Source: Chryseosolibacter histidinae (lineage in GTDB: Bacteria > Bacteroidota > Bacteroidia > Cytophagales > Cyclobacteriaceae). From it: a DNA stretch of 64,000 nucleotides. The notes beneath the pieces were generated by a model. That model saw nothing but the letters and a program-made list of their open reading frames with translations, was not told where the DNA came from and ran no database searches. The translations under genes were made by a program, and so were the position numbers. The stretch lies in NCBI RefSeq assembly GCF_018598225.1, contig NZ_JAHESF010000010.1:124001-188000 (forward strand). Reading direction: 5' to 3'. Below, piece after piece: positions 17,532-26,988 of this stretch (within the stretch, counting starts at the first letter, position 1; every line of letters starts with the position of its first letter).

Positions 17532-18182
17532 ATGATCAGGCTCGCTATTATCGACGATGATGATGTTTTGGCAAAGGCGCTGAAAAAAGAACTACTGGAA
17601 TTTTATGAAATAGAGTCGGTAGTGGTGCGCAATGGTGGTTTTGATTACTACCGTGAGCTTCAGCGCACAGACCCGGCAGACCACCCCCACGTGATCATTA
17701 TGGACATAAACATGGGCACCATAGATGAGGGAATTCACGCAACGCGCAAGATCAAAGATCTGTTTCCCCAAATTCATGTCGTTATGTTCACCATATCTGA
17801 TACAGATGAGCTCATTTTCGAAGCATTCAAAGCAGGCGCGTTAGGGTATCTTCTAAAAAACGAAAAACCTTCCTTTATCCTCAAAACAATTATAGATGTT
17901 TACCACGGAGGCTCGCAAATGTCGCCAAGTATTGCACGCAAGACCATCACGTTGTTATCGCGTGAAGCTGCAAAAAAAGACGGGCGGGTGAAAAAGAATG
18001 ATCTATTATCAGACCGTGAGCTGGATGTACTGAGGTTGGTAGAGACCGGGCATACCTATGAGCAGATTGGCAGAGAGCTTTTCATCAGCATCCACACAGT
18101 GAAAAAGCATATGAAAAATGTTTTTTCAAAGCTACAGGTCAACAACAAAATTGAAGCCCTTAACAAGATCAGTAAGTTATAG
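17532..18182 (+). CDS. NarL/FixJ-type response regulator
   Basis: A 216-residue two-domain regulator. Receiver domain at 1-125 with acidic pocket IIDDDD, phosphoacceptor Asp58 in VIIMDINMG, Thr in VVMFTIS, and Lys in [10 protein letters not shown] LuxR-type helix-turn-helix at about 150-215 ([43 protein letters not shown]). Such regulators pair with HisKA_3 kinases, and exactly that type of kinase is encoded convergently with its stop only 10 nt away. Likely phosphorylated by it and controlling nearby promoters, possibly those of the two flanking paralogous lipoproteins (inference). Confidence 0.92.
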   Translation: MIRLAIIDDDDVLAKALKKELLEFYEIESVVVRNGGFDYYRELQRTDPADHPHVIIMDINMGTIDEGIHATRKIKDLFPQIHVVMFTISDTDELIFEAFKAGALGYLLKNEKPSFILKTIIDVYHGGSQMSPSIARKTITLLSREAAKKDGRVKKNDLLSDRELDVLRLVETGHTYEQIGRELFISIHTVKKHMKNVFSKLQVNNKIEALNKISKL

Positions 18183-18192
18183 GCGGTACGTT

Positions 18193-21090
18193 CTACAGGC
18201 TCAGCGATATGGTGACCTGGGTTCCTGCATCGATCTTGGATGAAACCTCGAGGGCAGCCATAATTTCAGCTGCACGAGCATGCATATTTTGCAGGCCATG
18301 CTTCTCCCCCTTTGAATCCATTTCGGCGATAAATCCACTGCCGTTGTCTCTCACCTTACAGCAGAAAAGTTTACCCGGACCTCCATGAAAAATGCTTATC
18401 GATAGGGTATCGCAACCACTATGCTTTTGACTGTTGGCAATGGCTTCCTGGACAATACGGTAAAGGTTCAGTGCCTGAATCGGCATTAGTATAGTGGACT
18501 CATCCGCTACGTCAATGTTCAATTCATATCGGATTGTTTCTCCGTTTTGACGTAACCGCCAAACCAGGTTCCTCAGTTTGTCAAAAAACTGTGAAAAGGT
18601 GATACCTTCTTTTTGAATCGCCCAGATCGTGTCTCTCAGCTCAGTAACAGTAGTATTGACATTGTTGTAAATCGAATCGGCCAGCCGAGGCGGTATGTCA
18701 TATTTTTTAACAACGTCGTTCAAACCCAACGACAATGAGACAAGCTTGGAACCGATGTTATCATGAAGATCTCTTGCAATTCGCTCCTTTTCAAGTCGCA
18801 GCTTATTTTGCGCTTCCAGTTCCAACAATCGACCTTTATATCGCGACCGGAAATAACTGAAGAAGATCAAGCCGATGAGAACCAGGACCGCCAGTTTGAA
18901 ATAAACTGTTTCCCACCATGGCGGACGAATATAGATATGCTGCATCAGGATACTTTCCCAGTGCATACGATCGGTCGAGTATTGAATATCGATCTCATGG
19001 CGGCCCGGGGAGAGCGAAAAATAAGAGATCAAGAAATCGCGGGTGTAGTTCCACTGTTTTTCATTTTGATCTGACTTATGACGGATATAAATGTTTCTAT
19101 TAGTAAAAGAGAGAAATCCGAAATCAAAGCAGATGTTGTTTTCCAGGTGTGTTAAATCGCCCAGCCTGCTGAGGCTAACCGGGTTGTTGTTGATAGTGAC
19201 CTTATTGAGCCTGGGTAAAGGGTTTTTGTTGGCGAAGTTAATTTTTCCATCTTCAAAAACAGAAAAACCGTCATTTATAAAGCACCAGGTTTCATTGCCA
19301 TTTCTGGCGACAAAATTTATCTTGTCACTCATCAACCCCGTAGATTTATCCAAAAAATCATAGGTAAAAAATCCCTGGGTCACCAGGCGTTCACGATCAA
19401 CGCGAAGAAGGCCTTTTTCGGTGGCCATCCATATCGCGCTGTCTACGGAAACAGAATAAATGTTCTCAAAGGGTAACCGTTGCTGGCTAACACCATACGC
19501 AATTACTTTTTTATCCTCCACTATTTTGAATCCATTGCCGATGGTAGCCACCAGAAACTTTTCGCTTCCAAGGGGAAGAATGCCTGAAACTTTATCATTT
19601 TCAAACGCGCCAATCTTAACTAATGTGGAAAGTGATGTATCCGACTGATACAATCCCGTGATGCCTGCCAGGTAAATCCTATTTTGATCTACCGCTATAT
19701 TTCTGCATCTGAAATCAATTTCCTTTGCACGAAGTAAATTGCCATTCGGATCAAGCACGTAAACACCATGCACGTTAATTCCCCAGATCTTATTCCCGTG
19801 CCGAATAATTTTTTTTGCGCCAATAAAATTTCTTGCGCCGAAAGCATACCCTATCTTTCTGAGGATCTTGCCGGAAGGATCGATCAGGAATGTATGACGT
19901 GTTGTTGAGATCCAGATGCAGTTTTGTACGCTGTCGAACAAGCCGGAAATGACAGGTTCGTGCACATCTATCAACCACTTTTTAACTCTCGTCTTATGAT
20001 CAATACAAATAATGGTGCCATTGTCAAAGGCAACAACGGTGTTTTCATGACCCGGCAGCACGTCGGCAATTTTCAAGTCCTTCATCAGGGAAAAATTTCT
20101 GATATAAGGATTTACCAGGCAAAACACTCCCCTATCCAGTGTTGAAAACCATAAACTCCCTTCCCGATCCTGCAGAACAGATGAAACTGAATGACTTTGA
20201 AGAGAGGTCATTTCCAGGGGACGTTGAAGAGAAGCATCCGAAAACCGCGTAGCACCGCCATTTAAAAAGCCGATCCATAAGTTATCTTCTTTGTCAGTAG
20301 ACAGGCTTATGATCTTTTTCTTCGTTAATAAAACCTGTTTCAAAACGCTGCCGTCATATTGAAAGATCCGTGTTCCGGTAGAAAAGTATAGTCGGTTTTT
20401 CCAGAACTGATGGCAAAAGAAAATGGTCTCTTCCCCGGTGAGATCAAGCCGGTGCTTTTTACCATTATGTGAAAAAAAAATTGGTCTGGCATGCAATGAC
20501 AAACCACTGAGAATATAATTGTTGTTTTCTATGTGCCTCAGATAAATCACCCCAGGTTCACCGGGAACCTGCTCAACATCTCCTTGTTGTGTAACGCTCA
20601 TCGTTCCAATGCCACAGGTTCCGATATGCAATACGCCGGTGCTATCCGGCACGATCGAATAATCGCAACCTTTTTTAATGATCGATTTGAGTCGGGTATT
20701 AAATGGATACGGAGTCATTTTTTCGTTCCTGTAAACGGAAGTTGCTCCGGAAAAAGTCCGGAACCACAAACCGTTCTTTGAATCTTCAAGGATCGAAAAC
20801 ACCACAGGATCGGCCAGTCCGTTCGATAAATTGAATAATTTCATCTCTCCCCCGTCAAAACGCACCACACCATTGTCAGTTGCAAACCAGATAAAACCGT
20901 CGTGATCCTCAAATACTTTATAAACCTCAGCACTGGGCAACCCGTTTTGGTCGTTGTAAATTTTAAAACTAACGTCCTGCGCCAGGCCCGGCACAACATT
21001 TATAAGCAGCATGAGCGCCGTCAATGCACAGACGCTCCACACGGAACAGCGTAACCTGAACTTCAATAATTGTATGACTTCTGGCATCAT
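18193..21090 (-). CDS. Sensor histidine kinase with periplasmic propeller domain (Reg_prop, HisKA_3)
   Basis: About 965 residues. The start at 21090 (MMPEVIQ) is preferred because it gives a signal or anchor segment (VCALTALMLLINVVPGLAQ); a longer frame to 21228 looks non-coding. Residues about 40-650 are two-component-type propeller repeats (DHDGFIWFATDNGVVRFDG, DSKNGLWFRTFSG, DREGSLWFSTLDRGVF), followed by a Y_Y_Y-like immunoglobulin fold and one membrane helix at about 729-748. The HisKA_3 dimerisation box ERIARDLHDNIGSKL has the phosphorylated His near residue 776. The ATPase has NSQKHSGCD, RDNGSGF and GLQNMHARA. Similar to the periplasmic half of Bacteroides hybrid sensors that bind oligosaccharides, but here the kinase is a separate protein. 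Ligand unknown. Confidence 0.92.
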   Translation of the reverse strand: MMPEVIQLLKFRLRCSVWSVCALTALMLLINVVPGLAQDVSFKIYNDQNGLPSAEVYKVFEDHDGFIWFATDNGVVRFDGGEMKLFNLSNGLADPVVFSILEDSKNGLWFRTFSGATSVYRNEKMTPYPFNTRLKSIIKKGCDYSIVPDSTGVLHIGTCGIGTMSVTQQGDVEQVPGEPGVIYLRHIENNNYILSGLSLHARPIFFSHNGKKHRLDLTGEETIFFCHQFWKNRLYFSTGTRIFQYDGSVLKQVLLTKKKIISLSTDKEDNLWIGFLNGGATRFSDASLQRPLEMTSLQSHSVSSVLQDREGSLWFSTLDRGVFCLVNPYIRNFSLMKDLKIADVLPGHENTVVAFDNGTIICIDHKTRVKKWLIDVHEPVISGLFDSVQNCIWISTTRHTFLIDPSGKILRKIGYAFGARNFIGAKKIIRHGNKIWGINVHGVYVLDPNGNLLRAKEIDFRCRNIAVDQNRIYLAGITGLYQSDTSLSTLVKIGAFENDKVSGILPLGSEKFLVATIGNGFKIVEDKKVIAYGVSQQRLPFENIYSVSVDSAIWMATEKGLLRVDRERLVTQGFFTYDFLDKSTGLMSDKINFVARNGNETWCFINDGFSVFEDGKINFANKNPLPRLNKVTINNNPVSLSRLGDLTHLENNICFDFGFLSFTNRNIYIRHKSDQNEKQWNYTRDFLISYFSLSPGRHEIDIQYSTDRMHWESILMQHIYIRPPWWETVYFKLAVLVLIGLIFFSYFRSRYKGRLLELEAQNKLRLEKERIARDLHDNIGSKLVSLSLGLNDVVKKYDIPPRLADSIYNNVNTTVTELRDTIWAIQKEGITFSQFFDKLRNLVWRLRQNGETIRYELNIDVADESTILMPIQALNLYRIVQEAIANSQKHSGCDTLSISIFHGGPGKLFCCKVRDNGSGFIAEMDSKGEKHGLQNMHARAAEIMAALEVSSKIDAGTQVTISLSL

Positions 21091-21492
21091 AAACGGCCAT
21101 TTAAATACTGTACAATCAGGCTGGTGGAAGGCCCATCCTGTGTCAACTGTAGAACAAGATCGTCTTTTTGAAGTGACTGCATCCTGCAGAACGAAAATAT
21201 TGATTTTTCGCAAAAGGAACTTAAGCATATATCCTGTACGTTGAAGGTGCTCACACGCCCAAATCCCATCTTTTTAAGATCCCGAAGGATACCGGTACCT
21301 GAAAACAATAGCACGGCAGTTGTGCTCCGAAAGGATCATCGATATGAAGCAATCCCGGTTTTTGTTCCGACCGTTAACGGGGATACCCATTAAGTATAAT
21401 TTATTCAAACGCTACCTTCCGGATTTACTTCTTTCGAGGTATTGCTCCCCCCGCACGGGCAGGTGTAAATTGAAGAAATAAATCAAATTTCT
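21091..21492. other. Divergent intergenic region between kinase and lipoprotein genes
   Basis: No gene or heptamer array seen. It must hold the promoters of the kinase (minus) and the second lipoprotein (plus). I found no full TAnnTTTG match in a convincing position. Confidence 0.45.
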
Positions 21493-22530
21493 ATGTATAG
21501 AAAAATCCTGACACTCCTCGTTTTGATTGGACTCATATCCTGTCAGCAGGATGAACTTATAACAGTCGATCGTGCCCCTGCCGATATTGAAGTACAAGAC
21601 GGAATGCTCGTGTTCGCGTCTGAACAGGTCTATTCGAAAACGCTCCTTGCAATTGAGAGGATGAGCCCCGTTGAGCAGAAAGCATGGACAAATCAGTTCA
21701 GGTTTACACCGCTATCCAACCTTTTAAGTGATGTAACAAATCCAGACAAGCTCATTGAAACGCAAGGCCTGTCGCACCTGACCCCCGCTCACTGGCTTGT
21801 TCTTAATAATGAGAGACGCGTTCGAATCGGGGAAGTGGTGATGTACTTCAACGACAAGACCAAATATTTCATGGACGTGAATGAATACAATAAGCTCACC
21901 GACAAAAGAGATATTGCCAGGTCTCCCTGGACTGGCATCATACTTTCCGAGGTATTAAATAATACGGAGGGCTCGAACGAACGTATTTATTTCGATGCAT
22001 GGAATAATGGCAATATCGGGGTTGGGGGCACGCAACATACATTTGACTCGCCGGCTGGCAAGCGAAAATTTGTTATTGAGTGGGTTTCGTCAGTTGAACA
22101 GACATCATTGCCAGCCAATGGGTGCGGTGATATTCATATGCACGCGAGGTTATATTTGCGATGCAAAAATTTACGACAGGGTGGTTCATCCTGGGTTAAC
22201 GCCTTCGAACCTTATTCTGTTGCCGTCAACATCGATGTTGATGGAGTAAGGTTCTATTATGGACTCCACCAGCCGAGCAATGAATGTAACTATGAGGATG
22301 CCATGTGGGGTCCCCCCGGTGTTCCCTACAATGGCTACTTTGCTCACATCAGTGCGTCAACCGTTGGGTACATTTCTGCAGGAGACTTCTATGTGCTGAT
22401 TGCCGGTCCTCCCGACTTTTACGGAGAGAAGCGTGCAACTTTCGATTTGAAAAAGTGGGAAGGGTACTCGACAGGAACGGTTACGATGCACAATGCTGCG
22501 GCACCCTACGCCTTCACTTATATCATGTAG
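21493..22530 (+). CDS. Hypothetical lipoprotein, paralogue of the one at 16.4 kb
   Basis: A 345-residue lipoprotein with MYRKILTLLVLIGLISC as signal and Cys17 as lipid site. It aligns with the 330-residue protein at 16355-17347 over most of its length, sharing a fixed pattern of DGxLVFxSE, VMYFNDKTKYFMDVNEYN, GNIGVGGTQHTF and LYLRCK. The region SSWVNAFEPYSVAVNIDVDGVRFYYG and the Pro/Gly-rich stretch EDAMWGPPGVPYNGYFA suggest a beta-rich secreted domain. No known family recognised. Divergent from the propeller kinase 400 nt away, completing the order lipoprotein, regulator, kinase, lipoprotein. Expected location is the outer membrane or periplasm. Confidence 0.78.
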   Translation: MYRKILTLLVLIGLISCQQDELITVDRAPADIEVQDGMLVFASEQVYSKTLLAIERMSPVEQKAWTNQFRFTPLSNLLSDVTNPDKLIETQGLSHLTPAHWLVLNNERRVRIGEVVMYFNDKTKYFMDVNEYNKLTDKRDIARSPWTGIILSEVLNNTEGSNERIYFDAWNNGNIGVGGTQHTFDSPAGKRKFVIEWVSSVEQTSLPANGCGDIHMHARLYLRCKNLRQGGSSWVNAFEPYSVAVNIDVDGVRFYYGLHQPSNECNYEDAMWGPPGVPYNGYFAHISASTVGYISAGDFYVLIAGPPDFYGEKRATFDLKKWEGYSTGTVTMHNAAAPYAFTYIM

Positions 22531-22610
22531 GATCAGGCTGCAGGGATCTGATTGCCTACAGCATCCTCATAGCGCCGCTCAACCTGGACTCTTAGCCCAT
22601 GTTCGCAGCC

Positions 22611-22635
22611 CATGTTGGTATTCTTCACCAACATG
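22611..22635. repeat. TTGGT hairpin element, copy 1
   Basis: CATGTTGGT and ACCAACATG (9 bp) flank a 7-nt loop. Read on the minus strand it is the same element as at 24360 and 26989, including the GAAGAA core of the loop. Confidence 0.7.
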
Positions 22636-22811
22636 CCCACTCCTGTGCTGGCGCAAGGTCTTACGCGGGGCGTCTGGGAATGTACGTGACTTGTGCCCAT
22701 AACAATGGCGGTCTTCATATTGCCGGGTGCTGTTTGGTCCTGCCAGATGCTTTGTGTACTTTTCAATGACAATTTACGCAGCTGACGCGCTACATCAAAT
22801 CATGGTCCATT

Positions 22812-23225
22812 ATGCCCACAAAGCCAACAGGTACTATCAGTAAAGACATTCAAGCGTACAACAAAGCTCAATCCGATGAAAACCGGGATATCTGCGATCT
22901 TCTATCGCAGGAGATCAGCAATGGCTTACCGGAAGCGGAAAATAAGATCTGGCACGCACATCCCGTCTGGTTCCTGGATGGCAACCCGGTTGTCGGATAC
23001 AGCAAATTGAAAAATTGTATCCGGCTTTTGTTCTGGAGTGGTCAATCTTTCGATGAAGAATCGCTTCAAAAAGAAGGCAGCTTCAAAGCCGCTGAAGCCC
23101 GGTATACCGCTGCCGAACAGATAAACACCAAAGACCTGAAGCGATGGCTGAAGAAGTCCAGGGAGATTCAATGGGATTACAAGAATATCGTAAAACGCAA
23201 GGGAGTGCTGGAAAGGTTAAAATAA
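22812..23225 (+). CDS. DUF1801 domain protein
   Basis: A 137-residue cytoplasmic protein of the DUF1801 (YdhG/YjbR-like fold) family. Typical features are an N-terminal helical part, GLPEAENKIWHAHPVWFLDGNPVVGY, then CIRLLFWSGQSFDEE and a basic C-terminus KDLKRWLKKSREIQWDYKNIVKR. These are small alpha/beta proteins of unknown biochemical role, frequent in Bacteroidota, sometimes with iron-chaperone-like annotation by fold. Stands alone, convergent with an AraC regulator, with an inverted repeat element between them. Confidence 0.85.
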   Translation: MPTKPTGTISKDIQAYNKAQSDENRDICDLLSQEISNGLPEAENKIWHAHPVWFLDGNPVVGYSKLKNCIRLLFWSGQSFDEESLQKEGSFKAAEARYTAAEQINTKDLKRWLKKSREIQWDYKNIVKRKGVLERLK

Positions 23226-23247
23226 ACCTGCCACCCCGACCTAACTC

Positions 23248-23322
23248 AACCCTTTGAGGGTTATGCAAAGTGTTGCGCTATGTTAAATAAGGCATTGCCT
23301 TTTGAAAAGCCCTCAAAGGGTT
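23248..23322. repeat. CCCTCAAAGGG inverted-repeat element, copy 1
   Basis: Perfect 13-bp arms (23248-23260 and 23310-23322), each itself a small hairpin, enclose 49 nt. It lies between convergent genes. A second copy at 27056-27125 shares the arms and the last part of the centre (CTGAAAAG or TTGAAAAG before the right arm). Confidence 0.8.
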
Positions 23323-23336
23323 GTTAAAAAAAACGT

Positions 23337-24266
23337 TTATACCGCTCTGAATTCCGAGGGCGATTTTCCCGTCTGACTTTTATAATAACGCGCGAAGTAA
23401 GAAGGGTCATCATAACCCAACCTGTACGCGATCTCGCTAATACTTTTTTCGGAATGCTTCAGGCACATGGTGGCCTGCTTGATCAGCTGTGCCTTGATCA
23501 GTTGCCCGGCAGATTTACCGGTGATGTCCTTGATGGTGTCGTTGAGGTGATTTTGTGAAACGCCAAGCTCATCGGCATAGGCTGCCACGGTCTTGAGCTC
23601 GATGGTATTGCCTGCATTGATCACGTTGAAGTCACGCATGTAGCAGGCAGTGAAGGCCTTCAGCAATCGCAGGCCGGCGTGATCGGTAGTCGCCGCGGGA
23701 ACAGCTTCCATACTGTATTGCGCATAGGCCTTGTTCAGCAGCACGTGCAGCTGGCTTCGCAGAATGTTGTCGGAGAATTCGTTCCTGTGCTCATATTCAT
23801 CGAGCATCTGTTTGAATAACAGCAGGTAATAATCGGCCTGTTCATCGTTGAGGTTCAGCACAGCATTGCCATCGATCTGGAAAAAAGGAAGGCTGCTGAG
23901 GAACTGCCGGTTTACGCTGCCGAGGTTGAAGAAGTCGTCGGAGAAGGTGCAGAAGATGCCCTGATGCTCGTTGGACTCCGATTGCCACGCGCTCACCATA
24001 TCAGGGCTGACGAAGCACAGCATGTTCTTTTTGATGTAATGGTCTTTCAGGCCGAAGGTATGGATGCCTTCTCCTTCTATGACAAGAAATACCATGTAAA
24101 AATCAAGGCGATGTGGCTCGATGCTGTTCTTCCACAGGCAGCGGCGGTTGATCTCGAAGTGTTGAAAAGACGACCCTGCAGGTAAAGCCGGCTTTGCATA
24201 CTTATCTTTAAAATACTCCTTACCGAAGGAGGCACTTTTGAGGATCGGGATATTGTTGTTTCTCAT
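23337..24266 (-). CDS. AraC-family transcriptional regulator
   Basis: A 309-residue regulator starting MRNNNIPILKSASFG. N-terminal cupin-like sensor (about 30-150: YMVFLVIEGEGIHTFGLKDHYIKKNMLCFVSPDMVSAW) and a C-terminal AraC double helix-turn-helix (about 205-305: LGVSQNHLNDTIKDITGKSAGQLIKAQLIKQA then ISEIAYRLGYDDPSYFARYYKSQTGKSPSEFR). The start at 24266 is preferred because the upstream frame runs through a heptamer repeat and a promoter at 24320-24354 lies inside it. Divergent from the FtsX permease gene, which it may control. Effector unknown. Confidence 0.9.
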   Translation of the reverse strand: MRNNNIPILKSASFGKEYFKDKYAKPALPAGSSFQHFEINRRCLWKNSIEPHRLDFYMVFLVIEGEGIHTFGLKDHYIKKNMLCFVSPDMVSAWQSESNEHQGIFCTFSDDFFNLGSVNRQFLSSLPFFQIDGNAVLNLNDEQADYYLLLFKQMLDEYEHRNEFSDNILRSQLHVLLNKAYAQYSMEAVPAATTDHAGLRLLKAFTACYMRDFNVINAGNTIELKTVAAYADELGVSQNHLNDTIKDITGKSAGQLIKAQLIKQATMCLKHSEKSISEIAYRLGYDDPSYFARYYKSQTGKSPSEFRAV

Positions 24267-24272
24267 GGGAAA

Positions 24273-24307
24273 AGTCCACGGTCGACGGTCCACAGACCAC
24301 GGCCGTA
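24273..24307. repeat. Single heptamer array, GTCCACG type, in a 5' leader
   Basis: Five units in strict 7-nt steps: AGTCCAC, GGTCGAC, then three more of the same pattern. It lies between the predicted transcription start and the ATG of the AraC gene, so it should be in the mRNA leader. Confidence 0.85.
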
Positions 24308-24319
24308 TGCGGGTGAAAA

Positions 24320-24354
24320 CAAATATACGGAGTATTTGGATCCCGCGTTCCAAA
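24320..24354 (-). promoter_or_regulatory. Promoter of the AraC regulator gene
   Basis: On the minus strand TTTG (24354-24351) and TATATTTG (24327-24320), a full TAnnTTTG match, are 23 nt apart, slightly longer than the usual 19-21. The leader would be about 48 nt and contain the heptamer array. Confidence 0.55.
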
Positions 24355-24359
24355 TCTCG

Positions 24360-24382
24360 TTGTTGGTGAAGAACACCAACAA
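24360..24382. repeat. TTGGTG hairpin element, copy 2
   Basis: TTGTTGGTG and CACCAACAA (9 bp) with loop AAGAA. Followed by GGCGG, as is copy 3. Confidence 0.75.
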
Positions 24383-24407
24383 CGGCGGAAAACGGCGCGG
24401 ACTTTAA

Positions 24408-24431
24408 ACCTTAAACTTTAAACTTTTAACT
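24408..24431. repeat. Single heptamer array, TTTAAAC type
   Basis: Repeats of ACTTTAA and CTTAAAC type before the FtsX permease gene, same word family as at 39.1, 52.2 and 59.9 kb. Confidence 0.6.
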
Positions 24432-24486
24432 CTCCCTGTAACCTTTCGAACTGATTCCAGTAACCAGGTTTCAAACCTGATCTTCT

Positions 24487-26850
24487 ATGATGAACTACGT
24501 CAAAACGACCTTGCGGAACCTGTGGAAGAATCGCGGTTACGCAGCGCTCAATGTTGCAGGGCTGGCCATTGGTATTGCGTGCGCATCGCTGATCTTTCTT
24601 TGGGTGGAAGATGAGGTCACCTTCGATCATGACGTTGCTAAGCGCGATCATATTTATCGTGTGATGGAAAACCAGGTTCACGATGGCGTAACATCTACCG
24701 TCAACGTAGTGCCCGGTCCTATGGCAGGTGTTTTAAGGAACGAGATCACAGGCATCAAACATGCCTCACGCACTACCAGCGGACTGGTTCCCATGCTCTT
24801 TACGGTAAATGACAAAGCACTGTACGAAAAAGGAGATTATGTCGACTCCACCTTCTTTTCAATAGTAGCGCCCCTATTCGTGCAGGGAGACCCGGAGACA
24901 GCCCTGAACGACCTGCATGCGCTGGTCATTACCCAACGTATGGCGCTGAAATTCTTTGAAACAGCCGATGTGGTAGGCCAGAGCATCAAGATGGACAACG
25001 ATGCCTTATTCACCATCACAGGTGTGATACAAGATCCCCGCCCCAATTCTTCTTTCCAGGCCGACTGGCTTGCGCGGTTCGATCTGCTGGAAAACAAATT
25101 CCCCTGGCTGAAACGCTGGGATGCCAACGCTGCCCCTACGGTGGTGGAGCTATATCCCGGTGCTGACGTAAGCCTGATCAATGAGAAACTCACAACCCTG
25201 TTGAAAGAAAAAGGTGGCAATGGTGTCTCCTGCTTTCTTTTCCCCATGAATGACTGGCATCTTTACAATCATTTTGCGAACGGCGTGCGGGATAATGAAG
25301 GGCAGATCAAGTATGTAAAACTTTTCGCAGCCATCGCCTGCATTATCCTGGTGGTGGCCTGCATCAACTTCATGAACCTGGCCACGGCGCGCTCCGGACC
25401 ACGGGCAAAGGAGGTTGGTGTTCGAAAAACACTTGGGGCTGCAAGGAGAACACTCATTTCCCAATTCATCGGCGAGTCAGTCATGCTCGCGTTCGTTTCC
25501 GTGCTCATCGCCATCGTGATCGCATATTGTACACTCCCGGCATTCAATTCACTTGTCGGCAAGGAGCTAACGATCCAGCTTACCAACCCCTGGCATACCG
25601 GCACACTGGCTGTGATCACATTGGTTTGCGGATTGCTGGCAGGAAGCTACCCTGCGTTTTATCTTTCATCATTCAACCCGACACATGTGTTGAAGGGTAT
25701 AAAAGCAAGTAGTGATGCAGGATCTGGTTTTATCAGGAAAGGGCTTGTGGTGGTGCAGTTCGTAGCATCCATTATTCTCATGGTGGCCACGGTAATCATT
25801 TACCAGCAGGTTCAGTATGCCAGGCAACGCGATCTTGGATACGATACAAGCCATGTAATCTACATGGACGTGCGTGGTTCCATGATCGAACACTTTAATG
25901 CTATTAAGAACGAGCTCGTACGCTCGGGCGCGGCAGAGAACGCAGCGCTGAGCATCAACCCCGTGATCAGGCTGGGATGGTACAGAAGCGATGGCCTTTC
26001 ATGGCAGGGAAAGGATCCCAACAAAAATGTGCTTATCGTCACAGAAGCCGTTACACCGGAATTTGTTTCCACATTACACATGACGATCCAGGAGGGTCGC
26101 GACTTCTACCCGGATGCGGACCGGGACACCGACAACATCCTGGTCAACGAGACACTGGCGAAGCTGATGGGTGACAAATCACCGGTAGGTGACGTCATCA
26201 AAGCTGGTGACCGCCAGATGAAGGTGATCGGTGTGGTCAGTGATTTTGTCTATGAAAATATGTACAGCAAGGCTCCGTCGCCGGTGATCATGACGTGCAA
26301 TCCCTCATCCTACCGGTATCTCACCATCAGGCTGAAAGCTTCTGCCGACCTGCCTGCCAGCCTGGGCAAAATAGAAAGTGTGATCAAGGAACATAACCCA
26401 GAGTATCCCTTTGACTACACGTTTTTGGATGAGGAGTTCAACAAACTGTTTAAAACTGAAGCGCTCGTGCAGAAGCTTGCGGGCATGTTCGGTGCGCTCG
26501 CCATCTTTATCTCGTGCCTGGGTCTTTTCGGGCTGGCCGCCTACACTGCACAACGGCGTTCAAAAGAGATCGGTATCAGAAAGATCCTGGGGGCTTCCGC
26601 AAACAGCGTAGCCACACTGATCTCGACGGACTTCCTCAGGCTCGTCACGCTTTCATTCGTTGTAGCGTTTCCCCTTGCCTGGTGGATGATGCATCAATGG
26701 CTGCAATCTTATGAGTATCGCACACCCATTTACTGGTGGGTATTCATGGCCGTAGGTGCGCTCACGCTGATCATCACCCTGGCCACCGTGGGTTTCCAAA
26801 CCATGAGAGCCGCGTTGGTAAATCCAACGGAGGTGTTGAGGGCTGAGTAG
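24487..26850 (+). CDS. MacB/FtsX-type ABC transporter permease
   Basis: A 787-residue permease with the duplicated layout of large Bacteroidota FtsX proteins: first membrane helix (GYAALNVAGLAIGIACASLIFLWV), periplasmic MacB_PCD domain about 45-240, FtsX core about 285-410 (RSGPRAKEVGVRKTLGAARRTLISQFIGESV), second periplasmic domain about 440-640, and a final FtsX core about 670-785 (AQRRSKEIGIRKILGASANSV). The two R(S/A)KE(I/V)G(I/V)RK(I/T)LGA loops are the coupling helices that contact the ATPase. No ATPase gene is adjacent. Such proteins act in lipoprotein or antimicrobial export by mechanotransmission; substrate unknown. Divergent from the AraC gene. Confidence 0.9.
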   Translation: MMNYVKTTLRNLWKNRGYAALNVAGLAIGIACASLIFLWVEDEVTFDHDVAKRDHIYRVMENQVHDGVTSTVNVVPGPMAGVLRNEITGIKHASRTTSGLVPMLFTVNDKALYEKGDYVDSTFFSIVAPLFVQGDPETALNDLHALVITQRMALKFFETADVVGQSIKMDNDALFTITGVIQDPRPNSSFQADWLARFDLLENKFPWLKRWDANAAPTVVELYPGADVSLINEKLTTLLKEKGGNGVSCFLFPMNDWHLYNHFANGVRDNEGQIKYVKLFAAIACIILVVACINFMNLATARSGPRAKEVGVRKTLGAARRTLISQFIGESVMLAFVSVLIAIVIAYCTLPAFNSLVGKELTIQLTNPWHTGTLAVITLVCGLLAGSYPAFYLSSFNPTHVLKGIKASSDAGSGFIRKGLVVVQFVASIILMVATVIIYQQVQYARQRDLGYDTSHVIYMDVRGSMIEHFNAIKNELVRSGAAENAALSINPVIRLGWYRSDGLSWQGKDPNKNVLIVTEAVTPEFVSTLHMTIQEGRDFYPDADRDTDNILVNETLAKLMGDKSPVGDVIKAGDRQMKVIGVVSDFVYENMYSKAPSPVIMTCNPSSYRYLTIRLKASADLPASLGKIESVIKEHNPEYPFDYTFLDEEFNKLFKTEALVQKLAGMFGALAIFISCLGLFGLAAYTAQRRSKEIGIRKILGASANSVATLISTDFLRLVTLSFVVAFPLAWWMMHQWLQSYEYRTPIYWWVFMAVGALTLIITLATVGFQTMRAALVNPTEVLRAE

Positions 26851-26988
26851 TCCATGACTTACAGCCGATTTTAATTTAACGAACGTTATGGGCTGTTCTA
26901 AAAAGTGAGTCATGGCTGTCTGAACCCTGATTACAAAGACAACACATGACCTCACTTCTGGCAACTAACTAAGCTCATCGTTCATCCG

